DNA from: Rhodospirillales bacterium URHD0017
GTDB taxonomy: Bacteria > Pseudomonadota > Alphaproteobacteria > Reyranellales > Reyranellaceae
DNA length: 64,000 nt
Assembly: GCA_900110395.1 (NCBI GenBank)
Contig: FODP01000016.1
Location: 1 to 64,000, forward strand
Direction: 5' to 3'
A program made the translations under genes and the position numbers. The first letter of the stretch is position 1; the number at the start of each line of letters is the position of its first letter. Of the stretch, positions 18,401 through 27,357 are shown piece by piece. Under the pieces are notes generated by a model. That model was not told where the DNA came from, made no database searches, and saw only the letters and a program-made list of their open reading frames with translations.

Positions 18401-18507
18401 GAGGCGCCCCGCGTTTCGCCTCCTTTAGCCTTCCGACAGCCTCGCGAACAGGGCGGTCCAGCCCTTGCCGCGGCGGCCCGCCGGCCGGCCATCACACCGG
18501 CCTCATC

Positions 18508-19392
18508 CTACTTACTGGCCAAATGGGTCGCTTCGGCCACGAGCGCCGACACCAGCGGCGTCATGGGCTCGCGCGGTGGCACGACCAATCCGATCTGATG
18601 AACAGCCTCTGGCTCGACGATGGGGATAGACCGCAGACGCTCGGTCAAGCCAAGCGTATCGGCGAGCTTTTCCGGCATCACACTGGCCCAGCGGCCGGTG
18701 CGGACGTGCGAGAACAGCACGATCATGGAATTGGATTCGAGCGTCGGCTCGGGCCGGCCGCCGGCGGCATGCAGAAGACTGTCGATGATGCGCCGGTTCT
18801 GCATGTCCGGCGTCAGGAGGCAGAGGGGGATGCGCCCGACCTCGGCCCAGGTGACCTGGTCCCGTTCGCCCAGGGGGCTGTCCGCCGAGGTCAGCAGGCG
18901 GTACTGCTCGAGGTAGAGCGGCACGGCGCGCATGCGGCCCAGCGGCTCGTTGTCGATGTAGGTCAGGCCGGCATCGACTTCGAGATTTTCCAGCATCGAC
19001 AGGACATCCGTCGATGTCCTGGACAGGATCGTGAACTTCACATTGGGATGCTTGGCGCGGTAGGGGGTGGTGAGCGCCGAAACCATGGCCAGGGCCGTCG
19101 GGATGGCCGCGATCTTCAGGTGACCACTCAACCCCTGCTTGAGGGTGCGGACCTCCTGCCGCATGGCCCGCGTATCGGCGACGATGGTACGCGCCCAGTC
19201 CAGCACCCGCTCCCCTTCGGCGGTGAAACCAAGGAAACGTGATGTGCGTTGAACAAGCATAACACCTAGCGTGTCTTCGAGCTGCTTGATGCCTGCAGAA
19301 AAGGTTGGCTGGGTCACGCCGCACTGCTCGGCTGCCTTGCCGAAGTTCTTTTCCCGCGCCAGGGCTATGAGGAATTCGAGCTTGTCGATCAT
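18508..19392 (-). CDS. LysR-family transcriptional regulator of the tct operon (predicted)
   Basis: 294 residues: N-terminal winged helix (KNFGKAAEQCGVTQPTFSAG, residues 15-34, then LEDTLGVMLVQRTSR), followed by the LysR substrate-binding domain. It is divergent from the TctC/B/A transporter with 89 bases between the starts, the usual arrangement for a regulator that controls its neighbour in response to the imported ligand. A TTGT-N11-ACAA site at 19427-19445 in that gap fits the T-N11-A rule of LysR boxes. The ligand is unknown. Confidence 0.9.
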   Translation of the reverse strand: MIDKLEFLIALAREKNFGKAAEQCGVTQPTFSAGIKQLEDTLGVMLVQRTSRFLGFTAEGERVLDWARTIVADTRAMRQEVRTLKQGLSGHLKIAAIPTALAMVSALTTPYRAKHPNVKFTILSRTSTDVLSMLENLEVDAGLTYIDNEPLGRMRAVPLYLEQYRLLTSADSPLGERDQVTWAEVGRIPLCLLTPDMQNRRIIDSLLHAAGGRPEPTLESNSMIVLFSHVRTGRWASVMPEKLADTLGLTERLRSIPIVEPEAVHQIGLVVPPREPMTPLVSALVAEATHLASK

Positions 19393-19426
19393 TGGTTCGT
19401 CGGCGCTCGACCCGTCATCGGGATCA

Positions 19427-19445
19427 TTGTAGAGTTTTTACACAA
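19427..19445. promoter_or_regulatory. candidate LysR box
   Basis: TTGT (19427-19430) and ACAA (19442-19445) are inverted repeats 11 bases apart, placed in the 89-base gap between the divergent lysR and tctC genes. This meets the T-N11-A spacing known for LysR regulators. Assignment to this LysR rests on position only. Confidence 0.45.
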
Positions 19446-19481
19446 CTAGCACAAAAAAGTGCATCGGGAGGAACCAAGGTC

Positions 19482-20492
19482 ATGAGTCACACGCTCCGTA
19501 GGCGGGCGGTCGCTGTCGCTTTGACGGCAGTGGCGGCTGGTCTTTTCGTTACCCCGGCGAACGCCTGGGAACCAACACGCAACGTCGAATTCATCGTACC
19601 TGCCGGCACCGGCGGCGGCGCCGATCAAATGGCACGCATGATCCAGGGCATCATCACCAAACACAACCTGATGAAACAGAGCGTGGTGGTGGTGAACAAG
19701 GCGGGCGGCGCCGGCGGGGAAGGCTTCCTGGACATCAAGAACTCCAAGGGCAACCCGCACAAGCTCGTCATCACCCTGTCGAACCTGTTCACCACGCCGC
19801 TGGCAACCGGCATTCCCTTCTCGTGGAAGGACCTGACTCCGGTGGCGATGCTGGCGCTCGACGAGTTCGTGCTCTGGGTCAATGCCGACTCGCCCTACAA
19901 GACGGTCGCCGAGCTGGTGACCGCCATGAAGGCCGCCCCGCCGGGCCAGTTCAAGATGGGCGGCACGGGCTCCAAGCAGGAAGACCAGATCATCACCGTC
20001 GCGCTGGAGAAGGCGACCGGCACCAAGATCACCTACGTGCCGTACAAGGGCGGCGGAGAGGTCGCGGTCCAGCTCGTCGGCAAGCATGTCGACATGACGG
20101 TCAACAACCCGATCGAAGCGGTGGCGCAGTGGCGCGCCGGCAAGGTCCGCCCGCTTTGCGTCTTCGACAGCAAGCCGCTGGCCGGCAAGGAGAAGATCGC
20201 GGGCGACCTGTCGTGGTCCACCATCCCGACCTGCAAGAGCCAGGGCCTCGACATCGAGTACCTGATGCTGCGCGGTATCTTCATGCCGGCGGGCGTGCCC
20301 AAGGACGCGGTCGACTACTATGTCGAGCTGTTCAAGAAGGTGCGCGCCACGCCGGAATGGGCGCAGCTCATGGCCGACGGCGCCTTCAACCAGTCCTTCA
20401 TGACCGGTCCGGACTACACCAAGTGGGTCGAGGCCGAGGAGAAGCGCCATCGCGACCTGATGAAGGACGCGGGCTTCCTCGCCACCAATTGA
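19482..20492 (+). CDS. tripartite tricarboxylate transporter substrate-binding protein (Bug/TctC)
   Basis: 336 residues from ATG 19482, preceded by CGGGAGGAACC. A signal peptide (VAVALTAVAAGLFVTPANA) marks it as periplasmic. Bug-family features: an early FIVPAGTGGGADQMARMI loop that cradles a carboxylate, then KGGGEVAVQLVGKHVDMTVN, and a C-terminal helix region. It captures a carboxylate and hands it to the TctA/TctB membrane pair encoded downstream. This family has very broad ligands; the sequence does not tell which one. It is followed by a strong hairpin before tctB. Confidence 0.92.
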   Translation: MSHTLRRRAVAVALTAVAAGLFVTPANAWEPTRNVEFIVPAGTGGGADQMARMIQGIITKHNLMKQSVVVVNKAGGAGGEGFLDIKNSKGNPHKLVITLSNLFTTPLATGIPFSWKDLTPVAMLALDEFVLWVNADSPYKTVAELVTAMKAAPPGQFKMGGTGSKQEDQIITVALEKATGTKITYVPYKGGGEVAVQLVGKHVDMTVNNPIEAVAQWRAGKVRPLCVFDSKPLAGKEKIAGDLSWSTIPTCKSQGLDIEYLMLRGIFMPAGVPKDAVDYYVELFKKVRATPEWAQLMADGAFNQSFMTGPDYTKWVEAEEKRHRDLMKDAGFLATN

Positions 20493-20514
20493 TCACTGAT
20501 TTCACAGCCACCCC

Positions 20515-20542
20515 TGCCGGGAGCACCGCGATGCTCCCGGCA
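20515..20542 (+). promoter_or_regulatory. intercistronic hairpin between tctC and tctB
   Basis: A perfect 11-base stem (TGCCGGGAGCA at 20515-20525, TGCTCCCGGCA at 20532-20542) with a CCGCGA loop lies 22 bases after the tctC stop, followed by TTCTTGTG. It probably protects or partly terminates the tctC message, so that more binding protein than membrane subunits is made, as known for many binding-protein operons. Confidence 0.65.
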
Positions 20543-20581
20543 TTCTTGTGCGTAGTGCCGCAGGGGCAATAGAGGTCGTTC

Positions 20582-21079
20582 ATGTCCAACTCGCCGGATG
20601 ATTCCTCCGGACCTCGCCAGCATCTTGTCGAAGTCGGCGTCGCTGCCGTCATGGCCCTGCTGGGCGTTATCACTGTCATTGGCAGCCTCCAGGTCGGCAT
20701 CGGCTGGGGCGCGGAAGGACCGAAATCCGGGTTCTTTCCGTTCTGGATCGGCCTGATCGTGATCGTCACAAGTCTCTACAATCTGGTGCGCGCCTATACC
20801 CACGGTAGCCGCAAGCTGTTCGCGAGCTGGGGGGAGATCGTCCAGGTCCTGAAGGTGGTGCTGCCCCTGACGATCTATGTCGGCGCGATCCCTTGGCTCG
20901 GCATCTACATCGCCTCGGCCCTGCTGATCGCGGGCTTCATGCGCTGGATTGGCCGCTATGGCTGGCTGCTCATCCTGGCCATCGCCATCGGCCTGCCAGT
21001 GGTCACCTATGTAACGTTCGAAATGTGGTTCCTCGTGCCGCTGCCCAAGGGGCCGCTCGAGGACCTGCTCGGTCTTTAG
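20582..21079 (+). CDS. tripartite tricarboxylate transporter small membrane subunit (TctB)
   Basis: 165 residues with about four membrane segments: near 17-40 (VGVAAVMALLGVITVIGSLQVG), 55-75 (FFPFWIGLIVIVTSLYNLV), 96-125 and 128-150. The GPKSGFFPFWIGL motif is typical of TctB. It forms the inner-membrane complex with TctA. AGAGGTCGTTC precedes the ATG. The gap to tctA is 30 bases with a GGGGAG ribosome-binding site. Confidence 0.9.
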   Translation: MSNSPDDSSGPRQHLVEVGVAAVMALLGVITVIGSLQVGIGWGAEGPKSGFFPFWIGLIVIVTSLYNLVRAYTHGSRKLFASWGEIVQVLKVVLPLTIYVGAIPWLGIYIASALLIAGFMRWIGRYGWLLILAIAIGLPVVTYVTFEMWFLVPLPKGPLEDLLGL

Positions 21080-21109
21080 GCCGGGCAAGCAGAAGAGGAT
21101 CGGGGAGCG

Positions 21110-22612
21110 ATGGAAGGTATTGGCGACCTGATGGGCGGCTTTGCCGTGGTGCTGAGCTGGCAGAACCTCCTCTACATGGTGATCGGCATCGTGCTGGGCG
21201 TGATCATCGGAGTGCTGCCAGGGCTCGGCGGCGCCAACGGCGTGGCGATCCTGCTGCCGCTCACCTTCAGCATGTCGCCGACATCGGCGATCATCCTCTT
21301 GTCGTGCATCTACTGGGGCGCACTGTTCGGCGGCGCCATCACTTCCATCTTGTTCAACATCCCGGGCGAGCCATGGTCGGTCGCCACAACGTTCGACGGC
21401 CATCCTATGGCGCAGAACGGCAGGGCCGGCGAGGCGCTGACGGCGGCCTTCACCTCATCGTTCGTCGGCGCGCTGTTCGCGGTCATCGTCATCACCCTCG
21501 CCGCGCCGCTGGTGGCGAGCTTTGCCCTGCAGTTCGGGCCGGCGGAAAAGTTCTCGGTCTTCTTCCTGGCCTTCTGCAGCTTCGTCGGCATGGGCAAGGA
21601 GCCACCGACCAAGACCATCGCCGCCATGATGCTGGGCTTCGCGCTGGCCGCCGTCGGAACCGATACGGTCACCGGTCAGCTTCGCCTGACCTTCGGCTCG
21701 ACCGAGCTTCTGAGCGGCTTTGATTTCCTCATCGCCGTGATCGGCCTGTTCGGCATCGGTGAGATCCTGCTCACCATGGAAGAGGGCCTGTCCTTCAAAG
21801 GCAAGGCCTCGGGCATCAATCCCACCGTGGTGTGGCAGACCTGGAAGGAGCTGCCGCGCTACTGGATGACTTCGCTGCGCTCCTGCCTGATCGGCTGCTG
21901 GATGGGCATCACGCCGGCCGGCGCCACGCCGGCCTCGTTCATGAGCTACGGCATCGCCAAGCGCACCTCGCGCAAGGGCGACAAGTTCGGCACGGGCGAG
22001 ATCGAGGGCGTGATAGCGCCCGAGACCGCGGCACATGCGGCCGGCACCTCGGCGCTGCTGCCCATGCTGTCGCTCGGGGTGCCGGGCTCGCCCACCGCCG
22101 CCGTGCTTCTGGGTGGTCTCCTGATCTGGGGCCTGCAGCCCGGGCCGCTGCTGTTCGTCGAGCAGAAGGATTTCGTCTGGGGCCTGATCGCCAGCATGTA
22201 TCTCGGCAACATCGTCGGGCTGGTCATCGTGCTGACCATGGTGCCGTTCTTCGCCGCCATCCTGCGCGTGCCGTTCAGCATCATCGCGCCCATCATCCTG
22301 GTGATCTGCGCCATCGGCGCCTACACGGTGCACAACAACACCTTCGACGTGGTGATGATGCTGGTGTTCGGCATCGCCGGTTACTTCCTGAAGAAGTGCA
22401 ACTACCCGCTGGCGCCGCTGGTCCTGGCAATCGTGCTGGGCGACAAGGCCGAGGAAGCCTTCCGCCAGTCGCTGCTGATCTCCCAGGGCGGGCTCGGGAT
22501 CTTCTTCTCCAACGGCCTGGTCAGCACGATCATGGGGCTGGGCCTGATCGCCCTGTTCTGGCCGGCCCTGTCGAACCTCTACGGTCGCCTGACACCGGCG
22601 CGGCCGACCTGA
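21110..22612 (+). CDS. tripartite tricarboxylate transporter large membrane subunit (TctA)
   Basis: 500 residues, about 12 membrane segments. The conserved TctA loops are present: VIGVLPGLGGANGVAILLPL near residue 40 and LIGCWMGITPAGATPASFMS near 262 with the following SYGIAKRTS, the two symmetric motifs of the family, then GVIAPETAAHAAGTSALLPM and SLGVPGSPTAAVLLGGL. It is the transport channel driven by the ion gradient. Last gene of lysR // tctC-tctB-tctA, closed by the hairpin at 22621-22640. Confidence 0.95.
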   Translation: MEGIGDLMGGFAVVLSWQNLLYMVIGIVLGVIIGVLPGLGGANGVAILLPLTFSMSPTSAIILLSCIYWGALFGGAITSILFNIPGEPWSVATTFDGHPMAQNGRAGEALTAAFTSSFVGALFAVIVITLAAPLVASFALQFGPAEKFSVFFLAFCSFVGMGKEPPTKTIAAMMLGFALAAVGTDTVTGQLRLTFGSTELLSGFDFLIAVIGLFGIGEILLTMEEGLSFKGKASGINPTVVWQTWKELPRYWMTSLRSCLIGCWMGITPAGATPASFMSYGIAKRTSRKGDKFGTGEIEGVIAPETAAHAAGTSALLPMLSLGVPGSPTAAVLLGGLLIWGLQPGPLLFVEQKDFVWGLIASMYLGNIVGLVIVLTMVPFFAAILRVPFSIIAPIILVICAIGAYTVHNNTFDVVMMLVFGIAGYFLKKCNYPLAPLVLAIVLGDKAEEAFRQSLLISQGGLGIFFSNGLVSTIMGLGLIALFWPALSNLYGRLTPARPT

Positions 22613-22620
22613 GCAGGCCG

Positions 22621-22640
22621 CTGTGGCCTTGCCGCCACAG
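22621..22640 (+). terminator. hairpin after tctA
   Basis: CTGTGGC (22621-22627) and GCCACAG (22634-22640) form a 7-base stem with a 6-base loop, eight bases after the tctA stop. No clear T-run follows, so it is a weak intrinsic or hairpin-type terminator. Confidence 0.45.
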
Positions 22641-22956
22641 TGCGACAGCGTCCTTCCGGAATCGATCGAGACGCCCTTGCGTCCAAGGATAGCCGGACCT
22701 AGTTTGCGCGCGCTTGATGCACACCCAGCCAGGGAGACGTTGATGACCGTTATCATGTTCAACGCCACCACTCCCGTCGGCTGCGCCTCGGACCTCGCCC
22801 CCTTCAGGCATTAGGTCCGGCCGCGGCCGCCGCGCAGGCCGCTTGCATCCGTTTTTCTGATCCATCCTGTCGTCGAACGTTATCGCGCCTCATCGTGGCG
22901 CACGGTCGGACGACCTTTTGAGGAGCCGTCGCCCCTTCGTGGCGCGGCATCGAACA

Positions 22957-24762
22957 ATGATTTCTCGCAGAACTGAGCGAGGCAAAGAGCCATTGCTGCG
23001 CACCCTCCGGTTCGTGGCCGGCCAATGGCGCAGGCAGTGGCGCCTGGCACTGGTCATGGCGGCGGGCCTCGTATTGATCGCGGCGGCCGAGCTCGCCGTA
23101 CCGCTGTTTGCCGGCCATATGGTCGACGCCCTGGCCGACGTGGCGCGGTCGCGCGACGTCGCCGTTCTGGATGCGCTCGGCGCGTTCGCGGCGATCGTCG
23201 GCCTCGGCGTGGCGCTGGTTGTCCTGCGCTATGGCCTGTTCAAGGGCATCGTACGCTTCACCTTGCGCATGATGAGCGAGGTGGCGCACGAGACCTTCTG
23301 GCGCGTCCAGCGCTTCTCCACGGACTGGCATGCCAACAGCTTCGCCGGCGCAACGGTGCGCAAGGTGACCCGCGGGATGTGGGCCATCGACGTGCTCAAC
23401 GACACCCTGCTGGTAGCGCTGTGGCCGTCGTTGGTCGTGCTGCTTGGCGCGACGGCACTGTTCGCCTGGCACTGGCCGCTGATGGGCCTCGCCGTCGGCG
23501 TCGGGTCGGTCGCTTATGTGCTGGTAACGGTGAAGCTGTCGCTTGACTACGTCACGCCTGCTGCCCGGCGCTCCAATGCCTGGGACAGCCGCCTCGGTGG
23601 CGCACTGGCTGACGCCGTGAGCTGCAACCCCGTCGTCAAGGCGTTCGGCGCGGAGAGCCGCGAGGACTCCCACCTTGGCCGCGTCCTGGCACGCTGGCGG
23701 ACGCGCACCTGGGTCACCTGGACCAGGCACATCCTCACCGGCACGCTGCAGCAATCCATCCTGATGGTGCTGCGCGTCGTCGTGATCGGCCTTGCCTTGC
23801 TGTTCTGGTGGCAGGGCACGGCGACGTTGGGCGACGTCACCTTCGTGCTCACGGCCTATGGCGTGATCAACGGCTACCTGCGCGACGTCGGCCACCATGT
23901 GCAGAACGTCCAGAAATCGACCAGCGACCTGGAGGAGCTCGTCGCCTTCCATGAGCGCCCGCTCGGCGTGGAAAACCGACCCGGGGCCGGCGAGCTTGTG
24001 ATCGCGCGCGGCGACATCCAGTTCGACCAGGTACGTTTTCGTTATCCCGCCCTCGATCGAGAGGTCTATGACGAGCTGTCGGTCCGCATCCCCGCGGGTC
24101 AGCGCGTCGGCCTCGTCGGACGATCGGGCTCGGGCAAGACGACCTTCGTCAAGCTCGTGCAACGGCTGTACGACCTCGACGGTGGACTGATCACGATCGA
24201 CGGCCAGGACATCGCTGTCGTCACGCAGGAGAGCCTGCGGCGACAGGTGGCGATCGTGCAGCAGGAGCCGCTGCTGTTCCATCGCTCGCTGGCCGACAAC
24301 ATCGCCTATGGCCGGCCTGACGCCACGACGGCCGAGATCGAGGCGGCGGCGCGGCTCGCCCACGCCGACGTCTTCATCGAGCGGCTACCGCAGCGCTACG
24401 CCACGCTGGTGGGCGAGCGCGGCGTCAAGCTCTCGGGCGGCGAACGCCAGCGGGTGGCGCTCGCGCGCGCTTTTCTGGCCAATGCGCCGATCCTGATCCT
24501 GGACGAGGCGACCTCCAGCCTTGACAGCGAATCCGAGGCCTTGATCCAGGACGCCATGCATAGCCTGATGCGTGGCCGCACGACGCTCGTCATCGCCCAC
24601 CGCCTGTCGACGGTGCGCGAGCTCGACCGCATCCTGGTCTTCGACCACGGACGTATCGTCGAGGACGGCAACCATGCCGCCCTCCTGCACCTCAAGGGCG
24701 GCGTCTATCGCCGCCTGGTCGAGCGGCAAGCGGAGGGCTTGGGAGACGACTTGGCGGCGTAG
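22957..24762 (+). CDS. ABC exporter, fused membrane and ATPase domains
   Basis: 601 residues from ATG 22957 (a TTG at 22918 is an alternative). The N-terminal half is a type-1 exporter membrane domain with six predicted helices (first two at about 27-47 and 71-94). The ATPase half has Walker A GRSGSGKTTFVKLVQRLY, Q-loop IVQQEP, signature KLSGGERQRVALARAFL, Walker B ILILDEATSSLDSESE and H-loop VIAHRLSTV. It would work as a homodimer or with a partner elsewhere. The family exports lipids, peptides or drugs; no substrate clue is present. It stands alone between the tct and oxalate operons. Confidence 0.9.
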   Translation: MISRRTERGKEPLLRTLRFVAGQWRRQWRLALVMAAGLVLIAAAELAVPLFAGHMVDALADVARSRDVAVLDALGAFAAIVGLGVALVVLRYGLFKGIVRFTLRMMSEVAHETFWRVQRFSTDWHANSFAGATVRKVTRGMWAIDVLNDTLLVALWPSLVVLLGATALFAWHWPLMGLAVGVGSVAYVLVTVKLSLDYVTPAARRSNAWDSRLGGALADAVSCNPVVKAFGAESREDSHLGRVLARWRTRTWVTWTRHILTGTLQQSILMVLRVVVIGLALLFWWQGTATLGDVTFVLTAYGVINGYLRDVGHHVQNVQKSTSDLEELVAFHERPLGVENRPGAGELVIARGDIQFDQVRFRYPALDREVYDELSVRIPAGQRVGLVGRSGSGKTTFVKLVQRLYDLDGGLITIDGQDIAVVTQESLRRQVAIVQQEPLLFHRSLADNIAYGRPDATTAEIEAAARLAHADVFIERLPQRYATLVGERGVKLSGGERQRVALARAFLANAPILILDEATSSLDSESEALIQDAMHSLMRGRTTLVIAHRLSTVRELDRILVFDHGRIVEDGNHAALLHLKGGVYRRLVERQAEGLGDDLAA

Positions 24763-24790
24763 CCCAGCTGTTCGCGCAATAATATGTCGC

Positions 24791-24833
24791 GGCGGACCAT
24801 TGAATGATGGTTCGCCGTGGTATTATGAATAAT
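24791..24833. promoter_or_regulatory. operator/promoter region of the gntR-oxalate operon
   Basis: Two inverted repeats sit just upstream of gntR: GGCGGACCAT / ATGGTTCGCC (24791-24800, 24807-24816) and the AT-rich palindrome ATTATGAATAAT (24822-24833). The local drop in GC is marked compared with flanking genes. The placement suits GntR autoregulation and control of the downstream oxc-frc genes. Inferred from symmetry and position. Confidence 0.4.
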
Positions 24834-24870
24834 GTATTCAGTTTGTGGGCAGAAGAGGGACGCCGTTTCC

Positions 24871-25560
24871 ATGAGCGAAGCGCGCCTAGTGGTCGCTCCG
24901 ATCGACAGTCGGGAGACGTTCAAGGACAAGGCCTACACGGCCTTGCGCAACGTCATCATGTCGTCGGACATCTACCGCTCGCGCACCGACCTCCGGCTCG
25001 ACGAGCGCCAGCTCGCCCAGGACTTTGGCATTTCGCGCACGCCGGTGCGCGAGGCGATGGCGCAGCTCGAGCGCGAAGGCTTCGTGCGCTCGGTGCCGCG
25101 GCGCGGCATCTATGTCGTGCGCAAGACCAAGCGCGAGGTGATCGAGCTGATCCAGGCATGGGCGGCGCTGGAGAGCATGGCGGCGCGCCTGATCACCGAG
25201 AGCGCGAGCGACCAGGACATCTCGGGGCTGCGGCGCATGTTCGCCACCTTCGAAGGCGACAAGCTTCACGCCAAGCTCGACGAGTATTCCGAAGTGAACA
25301 TCAATTTCCACCAAGCCCTGATAGAGCTCAGCGGCAATCAGGCGCTGATCCGGCTGGCGGCGAACCTGTTCACCCACATGCGCATGATCCGCGGCGCCAC
25401 GATCGGCGAGGACGACCGCGTCGACCGTTCGATTCGCGATCACATGAACATCATCCAGGCGCTCGAGGCGCGCGACACCGAGCGCGCCGAGGACCTGGTG
25501 CGCCAGCATGCGCTCGGCCTTGCCGAGCATGTCGCCAAGCACGCCGATTATCTGGACTGA
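24871..25560 (+). CDS. GntR-family (FadR/FCD subfamily) regulator
   Basis: 229 residues from the ATG at 24871, with AGAAGAGGGA upstream; an earlier in-frame start at 24832 lies inside the operator. N-terminal winged helix: LRLDERQLAQDFGISRTPVR and EAMAQLEREGFV (about residues 43-75), then PRRGIYVV. The rest is an all-helical FCD ligand domain with the metal-binding histidine pattern (NFHQALIELSGN; DHMNIIQALEARD). First gene before oxc and separated from it by 23 bases, so it probably senses an oxalate-related acid or acyl-CoA and controls the operon. Confidence 0.9.
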   Translation: MSEARLVVAPIDSRETFKDKAYTALRNVIMSSDIYRSRTDLRLDERQLAQDFGISRTPVREAMAQLEREGFVRSVPRRGIYVVRKTKREVIELIQAWAALESMAARLITESASDQDISGLRRMFATFEGDKLHAKLDEYSEVNINFHQALIELSGNQALIRLAANLFTHMRMIRGATIGEDDRVDRSIRDHMNIIQALEARDTERAEDLVRQHALGLAEHVAKHADYLD

Positions 25561-25583
25561 CGATAGGAATCCGGGAGGAAACC

Positions 25584-27314
25584 ATGGCCGAGGCAGCACT
25601 CAAAACAGCAGAAGAAGAAACGCAGGACCTGACAGACGGCTTCAGCCTCGTCATCGATGCGATGAAACTGAACGGCATCGACACGATCTACGGCGTGCCG
25701 GGCATCCCCATCACCGATCTCGGCCGCCTGGCGCAGGCCGCCGGCATCCGCGTGCTGTCGTTCCGCCACGAGCAGAACGCGGGCTATGCCGCCGCGATCG
25801 CGGGCTTCCTGACCAAGAAGCCCGGCGTCTGCCTCACGGTGTCGGCGCCCGGCTTCCTCAATGGCCTGACGGCACTCGCCCATGCCACGACGAACTGCTT
25901 TCCGATGATCCTCGTGTCCGGCTCGTCAGAGCGCGAGATCGTCGACCTGCAGCAGGGCGACTACGAAGAGATGGACCAGCTCGCCATCGCCAAGCCCTTG
26001 TGCAAGGCGGCCTACCGCGTGCTGCACGCCCAGGACATCGGCATCGGCTTCGCGCGCGCGATCCGCGCGGCGGTGTCCGGCCGTCCGGGCGGCGTCTATC
26101 TCGACCTGCCGGCCAAGCTCTTCGCCCAGGTGATCAACGCCGACGTCGGCGCCAAGTCGCTGGTGAAGGTGGTCGATGCCGCGCCGGCGCAGTTCCCGGG
26201 ACCCGCCGCGGTCAAGCGAGCGCTCGATGTGCTGAAGGCCGCCAAACGGCCACTGATCATCCTCGGCAAGGGTGCAGCCTATGCCCAGGCCGACGATGCG
26301 ATCCGCACCCTGGTCGAGAAGAGCGGCGTGCCTTTCCTGCCCATGAGCATGGCCAAGGGCCTGCTCCCCGACACGCATCCGCAGTGCGCCGGTGCGGCGC
26401 GCTCGACGGTGCTGAAGGACTCCGACGTCGTCATGATGATCGGCGCCCGGCTCAACTGGCTCTTGTCACACGGCAAGGGCAAGACCTGGGGCGATGCGCC
26501 CAAGAAGTTCATCCAGGTCGACATCGAGCCCAAGGAAATGGACAGCAACGTCGAGATTGCCGCCCCCGTGGTCGGCGACATCGCCTCGTGCGTGGAAGCC
26601 CTGCTCGAGGGCATGGGTGGCAGCTGGTCGAAAGCACCCGCCGACTGGACCGGCACGGTCACGGCAAAGCGCGACGAGAACGTCGCCAAGATGGCGCCGC
26701 GCTTCATGAACAACAAGTCGCCGATGGACTATCACGGCGCGCTGGGTGCGCTGCGCACCATCATCAAGGAACGGCCGGACACCATCCTGGTCAACGAAGG
26801 CGCCAACACGCTCGACCTCGCGCGTGGCGCGATCGACATGTACAAGCCGCGCAAGCGGCTCGACGTCGGCACCTGGGGCGTCATGGGCGTCGGCATGGGC
26901 TCGGCGATCGCCGCCGCCGTGGAGACCGGCTGCCAGGTCCTCGCGGTCGAAGGCGACAGCGCCTTCGGCTTCTGCGGCATGGAGATCGAGACGATCTGCC
27001 GCTACAAGCTGCCGGTCTGCGTCGTGGTGTTCAACAACGACGGCATCTATCGCGGTGTCGACGTCAATGCCGGCAGCGGTTCGGATCCGGCGACCACCGG
27101 GTTCGTGAAGGGCGCGCGTTACGACAAGATGGCCGAGGCGTTCGGCGGCGTCGGCATCAACGCCACCTCACCCGACGAACTGAAGCGCGTCGTGAACGAG
27201 GCGCTCGACTCGCGCAAGCCCACCCTGATCAACGCGGTGATCGATCCCGCAGCTGGCAGCGAAAGCGGCCGCATCGGCAACCTCAATCCGCAAAGCAAGC
27301 TGCGCAAGAAGTAG
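25584..27314 (+). CDS. oxc: oxalyl-CoA decarboxylase
   Basis: 576 residues, thiamine-diphosphate enzyme that converts oxalyl-CoA to formyl-CoA and CO2 in the cytoplasm. Visible: Glu in FRHEQNAGYAAAIAGFL that activates ThDP, the FAD/ADP-like middle domain, and the ThDP-binding GDSAFGFCGMEIETICRYKL (GDS...NN motif) followed by VVFNNDGIYRG. The sequence order and length agree with the Oxalobacter enzyme (568 residues). The start is set by GGGAGGAAACC before ATG 25584. It is 43 bases ahead of the CoA-transferase gene with which it forms the two-step oxalate cycle. Confidence 0.96.
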   Translation: MAEAALKTAEEETQDLTDGFSLVIDAMKLNGIDTIYGVPGIPITDLGRLAQAAGIRVLSFRHEQNAGYAAAIAGFLTKKPGVCLTVSAPGFLNGLTALAHATTNCFPMILVSGSSEREIVDLQQGDYEEMDQLAIAKPLCKAAYRVLHAQDIGIGFARAIRAAVSGRPGGVYLDLPAKLFAQVINADVGAKSLVKVVDAAPAQFPGPAAVKRALDVLKAAKRPLIILGKGAAYAQADDAIRTLVEKSGVPFLPMSMAKGLLPDTHPQCAGAARSTVLKDSDVVMMIGARLNWLLSHGKGKTWGDAPKKFIQVDIEPKEMDSNVEIAAPVVGDIASCVEALLEGMGGSWSKAPADWTGTVTAKRDENVAKMAPRFMNNKSPMDYHGALGALRTIIKERPDTILVNEGANTLDLARGAIDMYKPRKRLDVGTWGVMGVGMGSAIAAAVETGCQVLAVEGDSAFGFCGMEIETICRYKLPVCVVVFNNDGIYRGVDVNAGSGSDPATTGFVKGARYDKMAEAFGGVGINATSPDELKRVVNEALDSRKPTLINAVIDPAAGSESGRIGNLNPQSKLRKK

Positions 27315-27357
27315 CGCTTCCCGACATCAACGACATTCAAGCGATCGGAGACAAAGC

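Noticed and set aside
22623..22742. Upstream extension of the small ORF at 22743
   Set aside because: The extension runs through the tctA terminator hairpin and has no start signal.
24804..27314. 836-codon frame joining the GntR region to oxalyl-CoA decarboxylase
   Set aside because: Its first part is the wrong frame of gntR; the real gntR and oxc each have their own ribosome-binding site, so no fusion protein is supported.
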